Shown: piece by piece, positions 58,701 to 64,000 of the stretch
Layout of the letters: every line of letters starts with the position of its first letter
Numbering within the stretch: the first letter of the stretch is position 1
Assembly: GCA_030268105.1 (NCBI GenBank)
Contig: BSDZ01000023.1
Coordinates: 1,612,001-1,676,000 of the forward strand
Direction of reading: 5' to 3'
DNA: 64,000 nucleotides
Origin: Volvox africanus
Taxonomy: Eukaryota > Chlorophyta > Chlorophyceae > Chlamydomonadales > Volvocaceae
Notes under the pieces: model-generated
The model's input: only the letters and a program-made list of their open reading frames with translations
The model's database searches: none
What the model was told of the DNA's origin: nothing
Made by a program: the position numbers and the translations under genes

Positions 58701-61700
58701 ATGCAATTCCAAGCTTACAATAATTGCCAGGGAGTGTTTAAATGTGGGGTAGCGGGCTGCGCACGCACTAATCAATACGTTGCAATGGCAGGGCCTTTTG
58801 CTACCCGGGATTGCGTTGCGGTGTTTACATACTTAGATCAGGTCGATTCAGATCAATTTTCTCCTGTGGAGCCAGATAGGCCCTTAAGAGTTTTAGGAGC
58901 TGACACTGGCGGGTGTGGGTGCTTCGAGAAAGTCTGTGATCTTTCTGCTACATCTATTGAGGAGGAAGTAGATGCCTTGGCAGCCTAAAATTAGGCATAG
59001 CTAGCCTGATAGAGGAATTGAGGCTAGATTGGTTAAGTGAAAGCACCACTGTGAGCCCACGGGACTTTGTATCATCAACCAGGAATAAAAAATGTGTTGG
59101 TATCTTCACTGAATGGGAGACTCGAAACACATGCACATATTCTTCATACTCCGCACACCAGCCTTATTCGTTTAAGGCTTTGTTGATAAGCTATTGAGGT
59201 GAACTGTCCTAATGGGAGGGTCCGGGATCATGTTCTTATGGAAAGCTCTGCTTCTGAGAGCGCGAGCGTAAGACAAGAGACGACACAAGCTGGGGACTTT
59301 CCGGAAAGGAACATGGATGCGGTCATGAGCTCGGGAAATCAGAGTAGACTGGCAAGGCGCTTCACGGAATCCGGTTTGTAAGAGGGACTCGAACAGGCTA
59401 GACGGTGTAACGTCTCTTAATACCGTTTTTTCTCTTCTCCTTTTCTTTTAGTTCAAATACTTCTTTGACCTTCTCCTCTTTTCCTTTTTTGTGTTTTTTG
59501 TTCTTGAATGTTTTGTGGTCCGTGAGCCTCCTGGGCCTTAAGAGTTCGCAAACTTGTAATCATCAATCACCATCACCGTTGTCAGAGGTCCAAAATCGCG
59601 CTCAGGTAACTTTGGAAAGGTCTAAAGTTAGGATGATTAATAACATTGAATTATTTTGGAGTAAGAATTAGATTAGGGATTTGCAAAGTTGGATGACCCT
59701 CCTGACCTATGTCCCCGCTCCTACCGGCAATGCCTCGCCGCTATCTGAGGGCGTGTAATAAACTTCCCAATTGTATCGACCCCACGCTACGAAGGTCTTA
59801 CACCGTAGGTCGCCGTGCTGGACGACTTATGCCGTTCCTACGGCCAATGTATGGCCGAGCTACGGTATAGAATGTAATTTCAGCGATTTCGGCCCTGTAG
59901 AAACAAGCTTTTGATATAAAGTCATGGAATTTTGCAACAATACTATGCTTAACTGGCGTTCCAACAAAACCTCGCATACCTGGTTTTGGTCCGTTCTACA
60001 ACCAAAATCTGTGGGGACCATACCGTGGCCACTTTAGATTTCGTTCCGGCAAAGGAGCAACCTGGATCATGATAAAAAGCAAACATTTCTAAATGCGTCG
60101 CATATTGCCTCCAACTAAAAAAACCTTGTTAAGGCATTAAGACCTGAACCTTCCGCATACCGAAGTTTTCCTCCCAATTGCCGTGCGACCGGAGGCGCTA
60201 CCTTTGGTCGTTATTTGTGCGACGTTACAGATTACAACATACATTACTGCAGGGTTGTAATGGCAACTGAATTCAATCCGTGACGTTATGATACTATTTA
60301 CAACTACGACAATCGAGTCCCTTACTATTCCGCTGTAATCCAGTGCGAATGCTTTTTAAAATACTTTGGTGGGCGGTTTCTCTCTCAACCCCAAAACAAA
60401 TCGCTTGCCCACCACTCAGAAACTTCAAATGTGATGTACTCTCCTGCATTAGGCCGCTGCATGGATCCACCGCTGCTACATGAGGTTAGGGGCATGCAAC
60501 GGACGCACTGTGCCTGAAGACACGTATGGATCTTAAAAACTCATCAATGCTTCGTACTGCGGGATCTGACATAACCTAAACCATTGACGTTTAACCGCAG
60601 CTTACAAGGAATATCTGTTGACATACTTTCCTAAGCCATATTAGTTGGTTCGGGCCGTTGGGTAGCTCGGGTACCTTGGGGCACTGCGGCTCAAGGAGGA
60701 TTATACGCGTTCGTTCTAATGTTCCTTGGCATATGAGCCGACATAGCATCGGAATAACTACCCTTTTGCGCCCCCGCGTAATAATGAATCTGCCTGTTTG
60801 TTCTGCACACGGCATTCATGCTACCACCACTACCGCGTGGTTCGTCCCGCGTTCCTCATTAACCCTAAACTCACCGGTAATGTGACGCCACGCCCTCCGC
60901 CACTAGCATTGCCCGGAGCGGTGCCGCTAGAGCCCAGGAAATCAATGCTAAACGACACGCAGCCGTTGCGGCTGCAGAGTGTTGCAGGGGCACGCGGACC
61001 GCATAGGAAGGCAGCAGTGAACGCCGCAAATCCTGCGAAGTTAGGTCCTGATTGCCAAACCATGGGGGTCAAAGGGGAAGGAAGAGAAATGTGCGAATTA
61101 GTAAAAAAAGCTTTGAGGAGAAATATTCGAGATGGTAGCGCACTGGGATGTCCGATAAAGGTGAGGAAGAAGATATGGGACGCAGATGAAGTGGAGACGG
61201 ACTTTAGATAGGTGGTCTCATTCATGCGCCAAAAGCCGATTCCCCTCCCACAACAACACAGTTCTCCCTCTTTCTGTCTCCGCCAGTGGAGTATCGTGAA
61301 GCTTAGTATTGAAAAACAGGAGTCGCCTCTACCACCGCCCGGTGCAAGGCCCCCCGATGGTGTGCATGTAATCAATCCGTAAGTGACCAGTAAACACTCG
61401 CCAGTACATGCACGCGACGTTGTAGGGCCATCGCATACCTGCGGGGCTGTGGTACCTTGCGCCAGCCACGCCATAATCCGCGGATCATCCCACTGGCCCG
61501 CCGGTTCGCACCCGGCCAGCATCAGCGCCGCCAGCTGCGCCTCAGCGTGCCAACAAACTTTGCAGGAGTCAGGGGCGCCAAGCACGCCGCACGCTGCAAG
61601 CCATAACGCAGATTGGCGCCCGCATTCCGTTCGATTGCCATCCTTTCCCATACCTACTGGTGGATTGTGCAAGTCCATGTCTGCATCATCCACGGTGCTA

Positions 61701-63991
61701 ACTCCGACCCTAAATGCGGCTGCTGCGGTTGTCAGCACAGGGCCCCCTTTTTTCTGGCTGTTTCCGAGCTGTACGTCAGCTTTACGCTTCAGGCCGACGC
61801 CATTACCATCACGGCCGCTCCTGCTGCCGCCAGCCCCGGTACGGCCATCCTCTAAAAAAAGGGGAGGCTGATGGTGAAAGGTTAGCAAGAAGGCATCGGT
61901 GTTGCCCCACGCCACAACAAGACCTTCAATGATCCCTAAAACGCCTCCGCGCCGCCCATCCCCAAGAACATCTCGACCGTTCCTGGTCGCGACCCTGCCG
62001 TCTATTGCTTTCCTTCGACCAGGCACCTGACCAGAAACCATAAGCTGGCCCTGAGACTGTCGCGCTGACATGGCAGCACCAGGTGGCCCCGGGATAATCA
62101 TTGCAGTGTCGACGGCTGACGGGCGCGAGCCGTCTGTATCGGCGGCCTGCAGGCCAGCAGTGCCACTGGCCGCCCCTTTGGCCGTCGCCACCACCCCCAG
62201 GTGTAGTTGCTGTAGTCGCCGCTGCTCCGGGTCCAGTTCCAAAGGAGTAGACGATATAACTGCCAATGAGAAGCAAGGTTGTGCTCTCCAGGCCTGCATG
62301 GCAATGCAATGTGGCCCGGTTGCGTGTCTTACTCCAACGAATCTTCAAACCCAAAAGCGTAACGCACTTTAATGAATGCCTCCACAGCCTCAGGGCTGCT
62401 GTCATCACTGAGTTCGGTGATGCGCGCACTGCCGCGACATGACACAGCCGCCGGAGCGCCAGCCGCCGTCCCTCCAGCACCAACGCCAGCAGCAGGCGCC
62501 GTGGGGCATACCGCATCGTTGGCGGGACCCCCCTGGCTTCCGGCACAGCCGCGGGCAGCCTGCAGCTCCGCTGCCAGCCTGGCGGTAGCTTCCAGTGCAG
62601 CGCGTCTGGCGGCTGCACGGTCGGCCTATATGAGAACAGTTACGTGCGGGAGTGCGGAAGGTTAAGATGTGCAGGCCTCGGCGTGCGTGAGGATATGAAC
62701 CCAAAAAAACAATAAAAAAGTCTTGCTTTACACGAGCGTACTGACGAGGGTCTGCTGGGTGCTTAACTAGCCTGCGGCTAGGCCGTTGCGCCGCCGCTCA
62801 TTCTATCGCCCCCCGTTCGTGGGAGTCGGTTCAACAGGCAAAAATGTTGTTGCAAAGAATGTCCCTCGCATCCTTTCAGGAGCAGCCCACATCAAGAACA
62901 ATCAAACCCAGGACTCCCTCTGCATCAAGATTGGACGTTAGCTCCAGGGAGCATGCTAGAAACCTAGTAGCTTGCCGGCAGCATGCACGCACTTTATTGG
63001 GGGATCCGCTATTGCAGCCGTTGGCCCCAAGCTCGACCTCAGCTATGTCCGCTTCCTCCTGGGCCGCTCGCGACGCCAGGTCCGCCAGGTACTGCCGTGC
63101 GGCCGCCACCAGCGCTCGTGCCCCCCGAGATAGCAGCGCGTTGCCACTAGCAGCGGCTGCAGCAGTCGCTAACGCGGACTCTTGGACTCTACAGCAGCAG
63201 TTGGTGTGGGTGCTCATCAGAAATCGTAGGCAGGCATCAGGTTTAGCTAAGCAGCGGGAGTAATCCAGTACTTCATAAGCTTCATGAGCCACGATTTCAG
63301 CCAATTTTAGTGTGATGAGCGCAGAAGGTTAGGGGCTTGATGCACGGTGTGTCTGGGTCCCCATGCCCGCGCCGGCGGCACACAATTCCATTCAGGAATC
63401 ATATGTTTTCAAATGAGCAGATTTACTGGAGGCCTTGCCATAGCACCTATGGTGAGCAATATCAGTATGAGACTTAACGGCATGAGCTTCCTCCTCCCAA
63501 ACTTTATTGCGTCCGGCTAACCGTGGTAACGTTAAACCTTCTCACGCAGGCCAAACGGAACCACCTTACTTGGCTCCCTTGCCGGCCTTTGGCTGCCGGA
63601 GAGCTCGTGGCAAGCTCGCCGCAAGCGCCTGGCGACAGGGCGGCATAGGCAGTGACAGCAGGAAAGGTACAGAGGCAGAGGGCAAAGTTTTACTTGCAAA
63701 GGCCTGGTTCACCTATGCTATGCCAGCAGTGTAAGTGCACAGGTTGACAGCACAAATCATCAGCGGACTCCGCTCAAACACCCATGTCCAGCGCTGCTTT
63801 CATCTTCTGACACGAAGTGCGCCTATTTCCCGTTGCCCCGTTTCCACCACCTTCTTCACGTCCTCCTCGTCTGCCACTGCCAGCAGCGTCGGCCGGGTGA
63901 TGCCTGCCGCGTACAGGCCCCGAGCTCGCGCACCCGTCATACTTGGCAGCACCATTAGCGGTAACAGCTCCGGCCGAGCACCGGCGGCCGC
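52788..63991 (-). CDS. DNA polymerase theta-like protein (family A), C-terminal part; catalytic residues lost
   Basis: The gene runs off the right edge, so the helicase half is not seen. Exons (minus): 63812-63991, 63570-63628, about 63285-62993 (acceptor unclear), 62368-62625, 61439-62293, 60875-61032, 56509-57523, 55927-56179, 55568-55716, 55051-55166, 54762-54824, 54098-54395, 53694-53713, 52788-53277. Phases fit from 62993 to the stop. In order: a helix-hairpin end of the helicase part (LLPLMVLPSMTGARARGLY); an exonuclease-like region (FSLAVISS, WDDPRIMAWLAQ); a thumb start (YRLVEAPLTMALAR); then the polymerase fold (LAVLAHCSGDE, WAAVAAAWQE, LLSSFLEAFPGVARY, VLLPSG, LVWCDEA, RIPLHVSIYHG). 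Motif A Asp is Leu (codon 55101-55103), TGR is AGQ, and the finger-helix Lys and Tyr are absent. Motif C Asp-Glu remains (52977-52982). Polymerase activity is therefore unlikely. Confidence 0.85.
53488..53549. repeat. 17-bp tandem repeat, 3.6 copies
   Basis: The unit tttgctgggccatgtgg is repeated head to tail in the last intron of the polymerase-theta-like gene. Confidence 0.9.
57524..60874. other. Long intron of the polymerase-theta-like gene
   Basis: This 3.35-kb intron is much longer than the others (mostly below 600 bp; phase 2 junction, CG|gtgag to ttgcag|G). The middle is AT-richer. ORFs such as 58195-58632 and 58677-58988 (plus) show no known domain. A decayed insertion is plausible, but I found no terminal repeats. 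Confidence 0.5.
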
Positions 63992-64000
63992 CTGTTGTGA

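Noticed and set aside
58677..58988. Plus-strand ORF inside the long polymerase intron
   Set aside because: Short, without a recognised domain, and antisense to the host gene. Not enough to call a nested gene.
1..64000. CRISPR arrays, bacterial operons or phage modules
   Set aside because: The spliced genes, plastid-targeted protein and LTR retrotransposons show nuclear eukaryotic DNA. No spaced short repeats were seen. The phage-like methyltransferase block is part of a retrotransposon polyprotein.

Overview
The window is nuclear DNA of a photosynthetic eukaryote, most probably a chlorophyte green alga. The evidence is a chloroplast ferredoxin-thioredoxin reductase subunit split by an intron, short GT-AG introns (often with GTGCGT or GTGAGT-type donors), Ala/Gln/Gly-rich insertions inside conserved proteins, and nested Ty3/gypsy elements. 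I cannot name the species. Exons were traced by eye from splice signals, phase continuity and family conservation; no search was run.

Region 1 (1-17.9 kb) is a nest of damaged LTR retrotransposons and holds no host gene I can support. It contains: element A1 (+, 1-3170; RT end, RNase H, integrase, chromodomain, LTR); a scrap of RNase H (3171-3279); element B (+, 3280 to about 6160; LTR, PBS, gag, start of pol); element D (-, about 6160-11416; nearly whole pol, gag, short 5' LTR); the 3' end of a second A-type element, A2 (+, 11417-13156); element C (-, 13157-17185; RT scrap, gag, A-type LTR); and a scrap that looks like Ty1/copia (17186-17873). The standout is that D carries, between gag and protease, a domain resembling phage/DIRS-type DNA N6-adenine methyltransferases with an intact NPPY motif. 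B carries a decayed version at the same place. In both, gag and pol lie in one frame, separated by a single TAG.

Region 2 (17.9-64 kb) holds seven genes I can support, most of them intron-rich. They are: FTR variable chain (+, 21.4-21.8 kb); an ABHD11-like alpha/beta hydrolase (-, 25.4-29.3 kb, nine exons, all phases close); a protein with a PD-(D/E)XK nuclease-like core (+, 31.3-34.9 kb); an intronless RCC1 (+, 36.0-37.6 kb); a DUF1826 protein (+, 39.6-43.1 kb); a giant Core-2/I-branching-type glycosyltransferase (-, 44.6-51.7 kb, seven exons, 1400 aa) whose catalytic domain is split by about 620 extra residues; and the 3' part of a DNA polymerase theta-like gene (-, 52.8-64 kb, running off the right edge).

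The polymerase-theta-like protein keeps a continuous reading frame over at least a dozen exons. It has nevertheless lost the motif A catalytic Asp, the finger-helix Lys/Tyr and the Arg of the TGR motif, so it looks like a conserved pseudo-polymerase. The genes do not form a pathway. They are independent single-copy-style neighbours separated by 1-4 kb spacers in which I see no gene I can support.
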